64,000 nucleotides of DNA from Rhizobium sp. SL42. GTDB lineage: Bacteria; Pseudomonadota; Alphaproteobacteria; Rhizobiales; Rhizobiaceae. The stretch covers positions 262,001 through 326,000 of the forward strand of contig NZ_CP063397.1 in NCBI RefSeq assembly GCF_021729845.1, read 5' to 3'. The notes under the pieces are model-generated. The model was not told the DNA's origin. It searched no databases and saw only the letters and a program-made list of their open reading frames with translations. The position numbers and the translations under genes are program-made. Shown in pieces: positions 1 to 8,570 of this stretch. Within the stretch, counting starts at the first letter, position 1, and the number at the start of each line of letters is the position of its first letter.

Positions 1-2
1 GT

Positions 3-560
3 GACCTGAAGGCGCAACTGATCTCGACGGTCAGCCCGCTGAAGCTCGAGCTGACGGCTCCGCATGCGGAAAGCCACATCAGGGGCAATGCTGGCGATCT
101 TGACTACGCGGCCCTGGTCCGCGACGCGGTGCTGGCAATTGGCGGCAACCCGGTCGGCCTGCCGCCTGCATCCGCCAGCATCGACGTGACATTTGCCGAA
201 CGCGGCGGCCTGCTGCAGCCGGCCCTGGCGCATAGCCAGAGACTTTACGGCACCAAGGGCGAGATCCGACGCTTTGTCACGGATCTGGGCGAAGGCCGTG
301 TGCTGACCCTGAGCGGCCCGTTTTCGGTCGGCGATGACGGGCTGATTTCCGGTCAGATCCGCGCCGAAATTGAAGGTATCAAAGCCTGGAACCAGGCGCT
401 TGGTGTCGCCTATCCCGACATGAAGGATACATTCGACGACGTGGCCAGGGTGCTTGCCGTCGTCTCCTTCGGCCAGGACAGGGGCTCTGCCGAAATCACC
501 ATCCAAGACGGGGTCGCATCGCTCGGGTTCATCCCGCTCGGCACGATACCGCCCCTTTGA
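3..560 (+). CDS. DUF2125 family protein, C-terminal part (cut by window edge)
   Basis: The frame is open from the first bases to a TGA at 558-560, giving 185 residues and no credible start, so the N-terminus lies outside the window. The part seen has the alternating beta-strand pattern of DUF2125 proteins and ends in the typical tail with GFIPLGTIPPL. No enzymatic motif is visible; the family is usually secreted or membrane anchored and its function is unknown. It converges on tyrC with a 39-base gap. Family call is by resemblance only. Confidence 0.7.
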   Translation, partial: DLKAQLISTVSPLKLELTAPHAESHIRGNAGDLDYAALVRDAVLAIGGNPVGLPPASASIDVTFAERGGLLQPALAHSQRLYGTKGEIRRFVTDLGEGRVLTLSGPFSVGDDGLISGQIRAEIEGIKAWNQALGVAYPDMKDTFDDVARVLAVVSFGQDRGSAEITIQDGVASLGFIPLGTIPPL

Positions 561-599
561 GACAGGAGCGGCAAGGGCAAGGCGGCAAGGCGAAAAACG

Positions 600-1523
600 C
601 TACTTGTCGAGCGTATGACGGCCGAAGTCCGGCACGTCGACATCCTGGCCGGCCTCGATGATCGAGCGGCGCACGGCGCGCGTCCGGGTGAACAGCTCGA
701 TCAGCTTGTCGCCCTCGCCCCAGCGGATCGCCCGCTGCAGGTAGGCAAGATCCTCGGAAAACCGCGCCAGCATTTCCAGGATCGCATCCTTGTTGTGCAG
801 GCAGACATCGCGCCACATGGTCGGATCGGACGCCGCGAGGCGGGTGAAGTCACGGAAACCGGAGGCCGAATACTTGATGACTTCGGACTCCGTTACGGCT
901 TCCAGATCATCCGCGGTACCGACGATGTTATAGGCGATGATATGCGGCAGATGCGACACGATCGCCAGAACCTTGTCGTGATGCTGCGGGTCCATCTCGT
1001 CGATACGCGATCCGAGCGCCTGCCAGAAGCCCCCCAGACGCGCCAGCGCATCCGCATCGGTGCCGGGCAGCGGCGTGAAGATGCACCAGCGGCCCTTGAA
1101 CAGGCCGGAAAAGCCGGCATCCGGACCCGATTTTTCAGTGCCGGCCAGCGGATGACCCGGAATGAAATGCACGCCTTCCGGCAAATGCGGCGCCATCTGC
1201 GCAATCACCGAAGCCTTAGTCGAACCGACATCGGTGACGATCGCGCCGGGTTTCAGGCTGGACGCGATCTGTTGTGCCACAGCTCCCGATGCACCGACAG
1301 GCACCGAGACGATAATCAGGTCGGCATCCCCGACCGCCTCGGCGGCCGACGTCGTATATGACGTTCCGAGCCCGAGTTCTTCGGCCCGTTTCAGTGTCTC
1401 GGCGCTGCGCGTCGAGATCACCACCTCCCGTGCCAGTCCCAGTTTCTGGATGTCGCGCGCGATCGACGAACCGATGAGGCCGATACCGATCAGGGCAATG
1501 CGATTGAACAGGATTTCAGACAT
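600..1523 (-). CDS. tyrC: Prephenate/arogenate dehydrogenase
   Basis: A 307-residue NAD(P)-dependent dehydrogenase that oxidatively decarboxylates prephenate or arogenate in tyrosine synthesis, in the cytoplasm. The N-terminal Rossmann fold shows GIGLIGSS near residues 13-20, and the family motif HPLAGTEKSG lies mid-protein. Length is normal for the rhizobial TyrC form, with no fused chorismate mutase or ACT domain obvious. The start ATG shares one base with the hisC stop (TGATG), so the two are translationally coupled, which fits a joint role in aromatic amino acid synthesis. Confidence 0.9.
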   Translation of the reverse strand: MSEILFNRIALIGIGLIGSSIARDIQKLGLAREVVISTRSAETLKRAEELGLGTSYTTSAAEAVGDADLIIVSVPVGASGAVAQQIASSLKPGAIVTDVGSTKASVIAQMAPHLPEGVHFIPGHPLAGTEKSGPDAGFSGLFKGRWCIFTPLPGTDADALARLGGFWQALGSRIDEMDPQHHDKVLAIVSHLPHIIAYNIVGTADDLEAVTESEVIKYSASGFRDFTRLAASDPTMWRDVCLHNKDAILEMLARFSEDLAYLQRAIRWGEGDKLIELFTRTRAVRRSIIEAGQDVDVPDFGRHTLDK

Positions 1524-2629
1524 CAGCCACGTCCCATGAATTCCGTGAGCGCCTTGACGACGCCGTTATTGGCTTCTTCGCTACCGATCGTCATGCGCAG
1601 CGCATTGGCAAAACCGTAGGCCCGCACGGCGCGCAGGATGAAGCCACGACTGGTAAGGAAATCATCCGCATCGGTGGCGCGCTTGCCATCGGCGTCCGGA
1701 AAATGAATGAGGATGAAATTGGCAACCGATGGCGTGACCGTCAGGCCAAGCGCGGTCAGTGCCTCCGACACCCGGGCAAGCCAGTCGAGGTTATGCGCGA
1801 CCGACCGGGCGGTGAAGGCCTGGTCGCGGATCGCCGCCGCACCGGCCGCCATCGCCGGCGCATTGATGTTGAACGGCCCACGCACCCGGTCGAGCGCATC
1901 GATGATCTCGGCTGGCGCATAGGCCCAGCCGATGCGCAACGCCGCCAACCCGTAGACCTTGGAAAAGGTCCGCGTCATCACGACATTGCGGTTGCCGGAG
2001 ACCAGTTCGATACCGGCCTCGTAGTCGTTGCGGCGGACATATTCGGCATAGGCGGCATCGAGAACCAGGATCACATGCGGCGGCAGGCCGGCATGCAGCC
2101 GGCGCACCTCGCTCAGCGGCACATAGGTACCGGTCGGATTGCCCGGATTTGCGAGGAAGACGATCTTGGTCTTGTCCGTGACGGCCGCAAGGATCGCGTC
2201 GACGTCGACGCGGCAGTCGGTCTCCTTCACCGCCACCGGTGTGGCACCCGCTGCCAGGATCTGGATCTTGTAGACCAGGAAGCCGTGCTCGGTGACGATG
2301 CCCTCGTCGCCAGGGCCGAGATAGACATGGCAGAGCAGGCCGAGCAATTCGTCCGAGCCATTGCCGCAAAGGATGTTGGCCGCGTTCAGCCCGTGCACCT
2401 CGGCTATCGCCTCGCGCAAGGCCCGGGCCTGGCCGTCGGGATATTTTTCCAGGCTGGTGGCCGCGGCGGCGAAGGCCTCGATTGCCTTGGGGCTCGGTCC
2501 GAACGGCGTCTCGTTCGACGACAGCTTGAAGACGCGCGCGACACCCGGCGCATGTTCCTTGCCGGGCACATAGGCGGCGATATCCAGGATCCCCGGCCGG
2601 GGCATCGGCTTCGTCATGGCGACACTCAT
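1523..2629 (-). CDS. hisC: Histidinol-phosphate / aromatic aminotransferase
   Basis: A class I/II PLP-dependent aminotransferase of 368 residues. The lysine that should bind PLP sits in [15 protein letters not shown], and [11 protein letters not shown] near the N-terminus is typical of HisC. HisC acts on histidinol phosphate; paralogues next to tyrC often serve as aromatic aminotransferases, so the physiological substrate is open. The reading frame extends upstream to 2770, but the ATG at 2629 (MSVAMTK) has an AGAAAG-like ribosome site while a second ATG at 2617 has none; 2629 is preferred. Coupled to tyrC downstream. Confidence 0.85.
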   Translation of the reverse strand: MSVAMTKPMPRPGILDIAAYVPGKEHAPGVARVFKLSSNETPFGPSPKAIEAFAAAATSLEKYPDGQARALREAIAEVHGLNAANILCGNGSDELLGLLCHVYLGPGDEGIVTEHGFLVYKIQILAAGATPVAVKETDCRVDVDAILAAVTDKTKIVFLANPGNPTGTYVPLSEVRRLHAGLPPHVILVLDAAYAEYVRRNDYEAGIELVSGNRNVVMTRTFSKVYGLAALRIGWAYAPAEIIDALDRVRGPFNINAPAMAAGAAAIRDQAFTARSVAHNLDWLARVSEALTALGLTVTPSVANFILIHFPDADGKRATDADDFLTSRGFILRAVRAYGFANALRMTIGSEEANNGVVKALTEFMGRG

Positions 2630-2773
2630 GCGACTGCTTTCTGTCGTGAAAACGGTGCGGTAACGGCACCCTTGATAAGCGCATGCAATAAAATGGAAAT
2701 CGTCGATTGTCGAGGCTCGCCGGCACTGTGCCGGATTGGGCCGGAAGGCAAGACACAAGCCCGCCGGCAATCC

Positions 2774-3526
2774 TCAGCCGTGGTCGGTGGCAGTCCGTGT
2801 GGTCGGAACGCCATGCGGCGCAAGCACTGGCGCAAAGACGCGCCGGGAGGCGCGGGCTGCGACCGGCAGGCCCTGGTAGAGCCGTTTCTGCGCCTCGACG
2901 ACGATAACGCCGGAAAATGCCGGCCACAGCAGGCCACCCAGCTTTTCGAAACCGCTGCGCAGGCGCAGAACAGCGCGGATCTTAGATGGCGGAAAGAACA
3001 GCGCTTCGGCGCTGGCGCCGGGGGTGAAATTCGTCTCGCGCAGCAAGGCCGTCAGCTGCCCGCGCGAATAGGGCCGGCCAGAACCGAACGGCGTGTGCTC
3101 CATGCGCGCCCAGACGCCGCGACGATTGGGCACGACGATGACCAGCCGCCCGCCCGGCGCCAGCACCCGCCAGATTTCCTTCAGCGTCTCGCGTGGGTTT
3201 TCGGCAAATTCCAGCGAATGCACCATCAGCACTCGATCGACGGACGAATCCGACAGAGGCAGTTCCTCCTCGAAGACGAGCGCGGTCGCCGAGGGCTCGC
3301 CGACCGGCCAGTTCACCGCGCCCTGCCCGGCCGGCATGAAGGCGAGCGTCCGTTCGGTATCGGCGCGGAAACGATCGAGAAACGGGGTGCAATAGCCGAG
3401 CCCCACCAGTCGCTCCTGCGGCAGCCGTGCCCAGAGCGAAGAGAGCGCCAGGGCGATAGACTGTTCGGCCACGCGGCCAAGCATGGTGTAGTAGAACTGG
3501 CGAAGGTCAACGATATCGACATGCAT
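2774..3526 (-). CDS. Class I SAM-dependent methyltransferase
   Basis: A 250-residue protein with a methyltransferase type 11 layout: a degenerate motif I (VGLGYCTPFLDRF, residues about 40-52), an acidic loop with DRVLMVHSLEFAENP, and the post-motif APGGRLVIVVPNRRG. The substrate is not evident. The frame runs to 3613, but that start would overlap gloB on the other strand; the ATG at 3526 (MHVDIVDLRQFYY) matches how such proteins begin. It is divergent from gloB across about 86 bases, so the two probably share a promoter region. Confidence 0.75.
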   Translation of the reverse strand: MHVDIVDLRQFYYTMLGRVAEQSIALALSSLWARLPQERLVGLGYCTPFLDRFRADTERTLAFMPAGQGAVNWPVGEPSATALVFEEELPLSDSSVDRVLMVHSLEFAENPRETLKEIWRVLAPGGRLVIVVPNRRGVWARMEHTPFGSGRPYSRGQLTALLRETNFTPGASAEALFFPPSKIRAVLRLRSGFEKLGGLLWPAFSGVIVVEAQKRLYQGLPVAARASRRVFAPVLAPHGVPTTRTATDHG

Positions 3527-3612
3527 GACGCCATTGTTAGCAGCCAGCGATTGGACTTCAAGAGTTTCCAAGCTACATTCGCGCCAACAATATGGGAACG
3601 GATGGCTGGACA

Positions 3613-4383
3613 ATGAAATCCCTTGAAATCGATGTGTTTCTCTGCCGCAGCGACAACTTCGGCGTTCTTCTGCATTGCCCGGATTCAGGCCTCACGGCAT
3701 GCATCGACGCACCCGAACTCGAACCGATCCTGGCCGCGGCCGAGCGCCGCGACTGGACGATCACCCATATTTTCACAACCCATCATCACGGCGACCATGT
3801 GGAAGCCAATCTTGCGCTGAAAGAGCGCTTCAACTGCGAGATCATCGGGCCGCGCAACGAGGCGGTGGCCATACCCGGCATTGATCGCACCGTCGGCGAC
3901 GGCGACGAATTCGCCTTCGGCAAGCATCTGGTCAGGGTAATCGAAACCCCGGGCCATACGGCGGGCCATGTCTGCTACCACCTGCCGGAAGACAAGCTGC
4001 TGTTTTCGGCCGACACCCTGTTTGCGCTCGGATGCGGCCGCCTGTTCGAACGCTCGGCAATAGACATGTGGCATTCGCTGCAGAAGCTGGCCGAATTGCC
4101 GGACGAAACGATCGTCTATTTCGGCCACGAATACACACTGTCGAACGCCCGCTTTGCCCTCACCATCGATCCGGACAACAGCCGGCTGAAATCACGCGCC
4201 GAGGATATCGAGATCATGCGGGCGCGGGGCGATTTCACCGTGCCGACGACGATTGCGCTGGAGAAGGAAACCAACCCCTTCCTGCGGGCCAACGATCCGG
4301 ACATCCGCCGGACGCTGGGCATGCCGACAGAAAGCGACGAGGATGTGTTTGCCGAGATCCGCAAGCGCAAGGACAATTTCTGA
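3613..4383 (+). CDS. gloB: Hydroxyacylglutathione hydrolase (glyoxalase II)
   Basis: A 256-residue metallo-beta-lactamase-fold enzyme that hydrolyses S-D-lactoylglutathione to D-lactate and glutathione in methylglyoxal detoxification. The metal-binding motif THHHGDH is at about residues 57-63, followed by [10 protein letters not shown], the [15 protein letters not shown] block and FGHEYTLSN, all canonical. An in-frame ATG at 3592 would add seven residues; the start at 3613 gives the usual family length and N-terminus (MKSLEIDVF). Its stop overlaps the next start (TGATG), so it is coupled to the cupin gene. Confidence 0.92.
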   Translation: MKSLEIDVFLCRSDNFGVLLHCPDSGLTACIDAPELEPILAAAERRDWTITHIFTTHHHGDHVEANLALKERFNCEIIGPRNEAVAIPGIDRTVGDGDEFAFGKHLVRVIETPGHTAGHVCYHLPEDKLLFSADTLFALGCGRLFERSAIDMWHSLQKLAELPDETIVYFGHEYTLSNARFALTIDPDNSRLKSRAEDIEIMRARGDFTVPTTIALEKETNPFLRANDPDIRRTLGMPTESDEDVFAEIRKRKDNF

Positions 4384-4817
4384 TGACGGCCGCGGAGATC
4401 ATCGAGACCCTCGGCATGGAGCGCCATCCCGAGGGCGGCTGGTATGTGCAGACCTTCAAGGACGACCATGGCGGCGCACGCGGCCATTCCACGGCGATCT
4501 ACTATCTGCTCGAGGCCGGCGAGCGCTCCCATTGGCACAGGGTCAGGGTCCGGGACGCCGCAGAGGTCTGGCACTACTATGCCGGGGCACCCCTGGCGCT
4601 GAGCTGGTCCAGCGACGGGCGCACGGTCGACACGATCATTCTCGGCACAGACCTGCTTGAGGGCGAGCGCCCGCAGGCAATCATTGCCGCCAATGACTGG
4701 CAGGCGGCCGAAAGCCTTGGCGCCTATACGCTGGTTGGCTGCACCGTCGCGCCCGGCTTCGACTTTTCCGCCTTCGAGATGGCGCCGGCCGGCTGGACGC
4801 CGGATGACAGCCGTTAG
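4383..4817 (+). CDS. Cupin family protein (DUF985)
   Basis: A 144-residue single-domain cupin of the DUF985 type. Motifs seen are MERHPEGGWYVQTF near the N-terminus, STAIYYLL, and SHWHRVRVRDAAEVWHYYAG, in which two His and a later His/Glu pair could bind metal. The reaction is not known. The start ATG overlaps the gloB stop by one base and the stop overlaps the end of the convergent lysoplasmalogenase gene by four bases. Confidence 0.8.
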   Translation: MTAAEIIETLGMERHPEGGWYVQTFKDDHGGARGHSTAIYYLLEAGERSHWHRVRVRDAAEVWHYYAGAPLALSWSSDGRTVDTIILGTDLLEGERPQAIIAANDWQAAESLGAYTLVGCTVAPGFDFSAFEMAPAGWTPDDSR

Positions 4818-5467
4818 ATCGCCCGGTCCGATGAAAGCGTGACGGTCAGGATCAGCTGCGCGGCATAATAGGTCGCCCACACGGCGTAGCCGGCCGGATT
4901 GTCGAACCGGTGATCGGGGCCCCAGCGGAACCGCCGCAGCGCAAGCAGCGTGTCCGATAGGATGAATATCGCCGTGCCCAGGATCACCCAGGGACCGGGG
5001 ATCCTCAGCGCCATCCAGGCAACCAGGAGAAAGACCGCCACATAGGCAAGGATCGCCGGCAGAAGGCGGCCCGCCTGCCGCCGGATCAGGCAGACAACGG
5101 CGAGCGTAGCCACAAGGATCAGTGCGCCCGCAACCGGACGCCATGCGTCGGCAAACATCAGTCCAGGCACGCCGAGCGGCGCCATCACGACAGCATAGGC
5201 GAGATGCGACAGGAGAAAGGCGACGAGCCCGCCGACAAAAGCGCGGGCGCCGTCAAAGGCCAGGAAGCCATCGCCGGCCGCGCCCAGAAGAAGGGAAAGG
5301 ATCAGCAGCGCCGGCGCGCCGACCAGCAAGCCGTAAAGTGCAAGCAGCAGGATCGGCAAGGTTTTCCACGCGGCCCGCGGATAGGTCTTCTGTCGCGGCA
5401 GCACCCGGAAATAGCCAAGGCCCAGCGCGACCGAGAGCATCAGAACCCCGGTCGCCGGCGTGACCAT
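4814..5467 (-). CDS. Lysoplasmalogenase, YhhN/TMEM86 family
   Basis: A 217-residue very hydrophobic protein with roughly seven to eight membrane segments, matching the YhhN family whose animal members cleave the vinyl-ether bond of lysoplasmalogens. Residues typical of the family are visible in GAAGDGFLAF (an Asp in the membrane) and HLAYAVVM. The bacterial physiological role is unclear. It lies 11 bases downstream of the yddG-like gene on the same strand, so the two are likely cotranscribed. Confidence 0.75.
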   Translation of the reverse strand: MVTPATGVLMLSVALGLGYFRVLPRQKTYPRAAWKTLPILLLALYGLLVGAPALLILSLLLGAAGDGFLAFDGARAFVGGLVAFLLSHLAYAVVMAPLGVPGLMFADAWRPVAGALILVATLAVVCLIRRQAGRLLPAILAYVAVFLLVAWMALRIPGPWVILGTAIFILSDTLLALRRFRWGPDHRFDNPAGYAVWATYYAAQLILTVTLSSDRAI

Positions 5468-5478
5468 GCTGCCTCCCT

Positions 5479-6357
5479 CTAGGACTGGACCTTGCGTCGT
5501 TTGAAGACCATATCGCGCGCAGCCAGCATAGCGCCACCGGTGATCAGCACACAGGCCAAGCCAATTCTGACACTAACCTCGCCAAACCCAAAAATGATCA
5601 GGATCAAGGTCGACAGCAGGGGGGCAGCGTAGCTTGAGGCGCCGAGAATCTGGATATCGCCATTCTTGACGCCGTAGTCCCAGACATAGAAGGCAGCACC
5701 CACCGGCAGTAGCCCAAGCCCGACCACAGCCGCCCATTGCGTCCAGTCGTCCGGCCAGACGGTCGTCTCAAGCATCAGATGGCAGACGAGCGACAGCACG
5801 GAAGTGGCCAGGCAAAAACCGGTGACGACATCGGTGGACACCGCCTCGAAGCGCCGGCTGAGCAGGGAATAGCCTGCCCAGGTAAACGCGCAGAGGAAAG
5901 CCGCGAAATAGCCCAGCGCATAGGCCGGATCGAAGGCAACGCCATTCTTGGCAACGATCAGCACCGTGCCGGCCAGGCCGGCAAGCGAGCCTGCGATATG
6001 GTGCCAGCCCAGCCGTTCGCCCGGCAGCAGCGCCGAACCAACGACGATCAGCAGCGGCCAGAGATAGGCGATCAGGCCCGCCTCGACCGCCGGTGCATTC
6101 CGGAGTGCGGTGAAATACAGGAAATGATAGCCGAACAGACCGCCGACGCCGACAAGCCAGACCTTGCCCGGCTGGCGCAACTCCTTCAGCCGCTCGGGCC
6201 GCAGGACAAAGATCGCCAGGCCCGGAAGGCTGCCGATGGCAAAGGTGATGGCCGACAACTGGAAGGGCGGCATCGTGCCTGAGGCGGCCGTCATCAGTGC
6301 CAGGAAGGACCACATCAAGATTGCGGTAAAGCCGATCAACGTCGCCTTGGTCTTCAT
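5479..6357 (-). CDS. DMT-superfamily exporter, YddG-like (EamA domains)
   Basis: A 292-residue inner-membrane protein with ten predicted helices in two EamA repeats. The start MKTKATLIGFTAILMWS closely resembles YddG, which exports aromatic amino acids in enteric bacteria; closeness to tyrC/hisC makes aromatic substrates plausible but unproven. A GGGGGATGA ribosome site precedes the ATG. It probably forms a two-gene unit with the lysoplasmalogenase gene. Confidence 0.75.
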   Translation of the reverse strand: MKTKATLIGFTAILMWSFLALMTAASGTMPPFQLSAITFAIGSLPGLAIFVLRPERLKELRQPGKVWLVGVGGLFGYHFLYFTALRNAPAVEAGLIAYLWPLLIVVGSALLPGERLGWHHIAGSLAGLAGTVLIVAKNGVAFDPAYALGYFAAFLCAFTWAGYSLLSRRFEAVSTDVVTGFCLATSVLSLVCHLMLETTVWPDDWTQWAAVVGLGLLPVGAAFYVWDYGVKNGDIQILGASSYAAPLLSTLILIIFGFGEVSVRIGLACVLITGGAMLAARDMVFKRRKVQS

Positions 6358-6370
6358 TCATCCCCCATAA

Positions 6371-6390
6371 GGGGCCCCCGTGCGGGCCCC
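6371..6390 (-). terminator. GC-rich hairpin between the DUF3108 and yddG-like genes
   Basis: A perfect 7-bp GGGGCCC/GGGCCCC stem with a 6-base loop lies between the DUF3108 stop and the next gene start. It could end transcription of the DUF3108 gene but has only a short T tract on that strand. Confidence 0.35.
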
Positions 6391-6425
6391 GTGCAGGCCC
6401 CAGGCGGGATGAAAACCCGTGCCTG

Positions 6426-7208
6426 CTAGCCGTCGAATTTCTGCGCCGAGACGTAGATCGTTCCGTAGCGTGTCGGCACGCGCGCATAGACCGGAGCATA
6501 TAGCTTGAGGGTTGCGGTCTTGGCAAACCAGATCTCCATGCCCTCGACCGAGCGCATGTATTCGATATCCTTGCGCCCCTTGCGATAACCGGACCTGGGC
6601 ACGTACTTGACCCCGCAGACCACCGCCTCGCCCTTGAGTTTGCCGGCGGAATAACCTTCGGTACGCTTCGGCGACAGGACGAGATCCATCCGGCTTTCGC
6701 CGTCATAGACCGGCAGCGTCTGCGAACAGACATCGGCGTCGCCGGGAATGAGGAAGGCACCGATCGGATCGAGCACCGCTTTCAGATCGCCGTCGGCCAC
6801 GGGCACCCATGTATCCGGCCGCGGCTTCGGCTTCGGTTCAACCAATGTTTCCACAACGCTCCCGCCGCGATACTTCACATCATAGGTGCTGGTCTTTCGA
6901 CCATCCTTGTATTCGAGCTGATACCGGTCTGGCTGGAAACGCTGGCCGTCGACCTGGCCGGAAACGCTGCTCCGGGCGGAGATCTCCTTGACGATGTCGA
7001 CCAGCCCGGACGAACGGAAGTGCCCGCCGATCGTGTAGCGCCCGCCATCCACTTCCGTCTCGAAGGACAAACGGGCAATCGGCAGCACGCCCAGCGAAAC
7101 GCTGTATTCCGTGTTGTAGCGCACCTCCGCTGCATCGGCAGAGCCGAGGGAGGACAGAACAAGACCGATGACCAGACTGGCAGTACGCAATGATCGACCC
7201 TCAGGCAT
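6426..7208 (-). CDS. DUF3108 family exported protein
   Basis: A 260-residue protein with an N-terminal signal peptide (hydrophobic core VIGLVLSSLG, likely cleavage after SADA). The rest is beta-rich and fits DUF3108, with VRYNTEYSVSLGVLPIARL at the start of the domain and an even spacing of Tyr/Arg strands. It is predicted periplasmic or envelope associated; no catalytic motif is visible. It is divergent from rpmB across 220 bases, an arrangement I associate with rhizobia. Confidence 0.75.
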   Translation of the reverse strand: MPEGRSLRTASLVIGLVLSSLGSADAAEVRYNTEYSVSLGVLPIARLSFETEVDGGRYTIGGHFRSSGLVDIVKEISARSSVSGQVDGQRFQPDRYQLEYKDGRKTSTYDVKYRGGSVVETLVEPKPKPRPDTWVPVADGDLKAVLDPIGAFLIPGDADVCSQTLPVYDGESRMDLVLSPKRTEGYSAGKLKGEAVVCGVKYVPRSGYRKGRKDIEYMRSVEGMEIWFAKTATLKLYAPVYARVPTRYGTIYVSAQKFDG

Positions 7209-7310
7209 GGGGGCCGAAAATCCGGCGACCCGATATCGGCATCTTACCGTGGACTATGGCAATAAAATAACGCAATGACGGTACCGGAGCCGGAAAATCC
7301 AAGGTTTGGC

Positions 7311-7339
7311 TTGACGCGCAGGTTCTGTCTGACTATAGA
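7311..7339 (+). promoter_or_regulatory. Sigma-70-type promoter of rpmB
   Basis: TTGACG at 7311-7316 and TATAGA at 7334-7339 are separated by 17 bases, close to the housekeeping consensus. Transcription should begin near 7346, giving a leader of about 80 bases before rpmB. Confidence 0.75.
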
Positions 7340-7428
7340 ACCGCAACTTTCCAATCAAGCGCTGTTGGATTGCCTGCCCGGCATTTGGCCGGAAGCGATG
7401 CGATGGCCTAGAAAATAATAGGTGTACC

Positions 7429-7719
7429 ATGTCCCGCAGTTGCGAATTGACCGGCAAGGGCGTCCAGTCGGGCAACAATGTTAGCCACGCGAACAACAAG
7501 ACCAAGCGTCGGTTCCTGCCGAACCTGTGCGACGTCACGTTGATCTCGGATGCTCTCAACCAGCGTTACCGTCTGCGCGTTTCGGCTGCAGCACTGCGCA
7601 CGGTCGAGCATCGCGGCGGTCTCGACGCGTTCCTGATCAAGGCCTCTGAAACCGAACTGAGCATGCGCGCTCGTCTGCTGCGTCGCCAGATCGTCAAGAA
7701 GACCGCTGAAGCCGCTTAA
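7429..7719 (+). CDS. rpmB: 50S ribosomal protein L28
   Basis: A 96-residue basic protein with the L28 signature [20 protein letters not shown] and [11 protein letters not shown] near the N-terminus. It binds 23S rRNA in the large subunit. Length and motif match the alphaproteobacterial protein. It stands alone with its own promoter and a strong terminator, and is preceded by an AGGTG ribosome site. Confidence 0.97.
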   Translation: MSRSCELTGKGVQSGNNVSHANNKTKRRFLPNLCDVTLISDALNQRYRLRVSAAALRTVEHRGGLDAFLIKASETELSMRARLLRRQIVKKTAEAA

Positions 7720-7741
7720 TTTCAAGCGCTGACGCAAGCTT

Positions 7742-7775
7742 AAAAGGCTTGGCCGGACACCCGGGCAAGCCTTTT
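7742..7775 (+). terminator. Rho-independent terminator after rpmB
   Basis: AAAAGGCTTG (7742-7751) pairs perfectly with CAAGCCTTTT (7766-7775); an inner CCGG pairing tightens the loop. The A and T arms make it work in both directions. Confidence 0.8.
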
Positions 7776-7855
7776 CCTTTGACGTGAATCCGGCGGCAGG
7801 TCCAATGTCTGCGCTCCAATTTCACGAACGACCCTGAACATCATTGTCCCTCTAA

Positions 7856-7885
7856 CTGGTGGCATCACCCAGGATAAAAAAATGC
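7856..7885 (+). ncRNA. Candidate preQ1-I riboswitch fused to the start codon
   Basis: CUGG at 7856-7859 pairs with CCAG at 7869-7872 (P1). The 9-base loop contains GCAU (7862-7865), which can pair with AUGC at 7882-7885, that is, the start codon plus one base (P2 pseudoknot). An A-rich tail (GAUAAAAAA) joins the two, as in preQ1-I aptamers. The AGGA ribosome site (7871-7874) overlaps the P1 3' strand. The downstream gene encodes a queuosine-precursor transporter, the expected target. P1 is 4 bp and the loop 9 bases, slightly short of the canonical form. Confidence 0.6.
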
Positions 7886-8517
7886 TGAAGACACGCTATT
7901 TCGTTCTCTACAGCCTGCTCATGACGGCGATTGTCGTCGCTTCCAACTTCCTCGTGCAATTCCCTCTGGGCGGCACGCTGGCAGGCATCAATCTCGCCGA
8001 TCTTCTGACCTTCGGCGCCTTCACCTATCCGATTTCCTTCCTGATCACCGACCTGACCAACCGTCAGTTTGGCCCGGGCACCGCACGCAAGGTCGTCTTT
8101 GTCGGCTTTGTCGTCGGCGTCGCGTTGTCGATCGCACTCGCCAGCCCGCGGATCGCGATTGCCTCCGGCTCCGCCTTCCTGATCGGCCAGCTTCTCGACA
8201 TCTCGGTGTTCAACCGTCTGCGTCAGTTGTCCTGGTGGAAGGCGCCGCTGATGGGCTCGCTGTTCGGATCGGTTCTCGACACAGTGATCTTCTTCTCCCT
8301 GTCATTCGCGCCGATCTTCAGCTTCATCGGCCCGAATGACGATTTTGCCATTGCCTCGGCACCGATCTTCGGCGTGCTGGCTGCAGAAGCACCGCGCTGG
8401 ATCTCATGGGCACTCGGCGACTTTGCCGTGAAGATGCTCGTCGGCATCGTGATGCTGCTGCCCTACGGCGCCCTGATGAGCGTTGTGCGGCCGATGCCGG
8501 TGCGCACGGCTTCCTGA
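7882..8517 (+). CDS. Queuosine precursor transporter (YhhQ/VUT family)
   Basis: A 211-residue inner-membrane protein with about six helices matching the YhhQ (DUF165, ECF-like) family that imports preQ0/preQ1 for queuosine tRNA modification. Visible family features are GINLADLLTFGAFTYPISFLITDLTNR near residues 31-60 and GQLLDISVFNRLR. Start is the ATG at 7882 with AGGA seven bases upstream, both within the candidate riboswitch. It converges with the lipoprotein gene at 8555. Confidence 0.88.
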   Translation: MLKTRYFVLYSLLMTAIVVASNFLVQFPLGGTLAGINLADLLTFGAFTYPISFLITDLTNRQFGPGTARKVVFVGFVVGVALSIALASPRIAIASGSAFLIGQLLDISVFNRLRQLSWWKAPLMGSLFGSVLDTVIFFSLSFAPIFSFIGPNDDFAIASAPIFGVLAAEAPRWISWALGDFAVKMLVGIVMLLPYGALMSVVRPMPVRTAS

Positions 8518-8539
8518 GAGCAGGAATAGCATACAGCAA

Positions 8540-8570
8540 CCGTCTGGACCCGGCTCACGGCTCCAGACGG
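8540..8570. terminator. Hairpin between convergent genes
   Basis: CCGTCTGGA (8540-8548) and TCCAGACGG (8562-8570) form a perfect 9-bp stem with a 13-base loop, between the transporter and the convergent lipoprotein gene whose 3' end it overlaps. It lacks a U run, so its strength is uncertain. Confidence 0.45.

Noticed and set aside
1703..3616. 637-residue open frame opposite hisC and the methyltransferase gene
   Set aside because: It spans two genes and an intergenic region on the other strand and has no domain.
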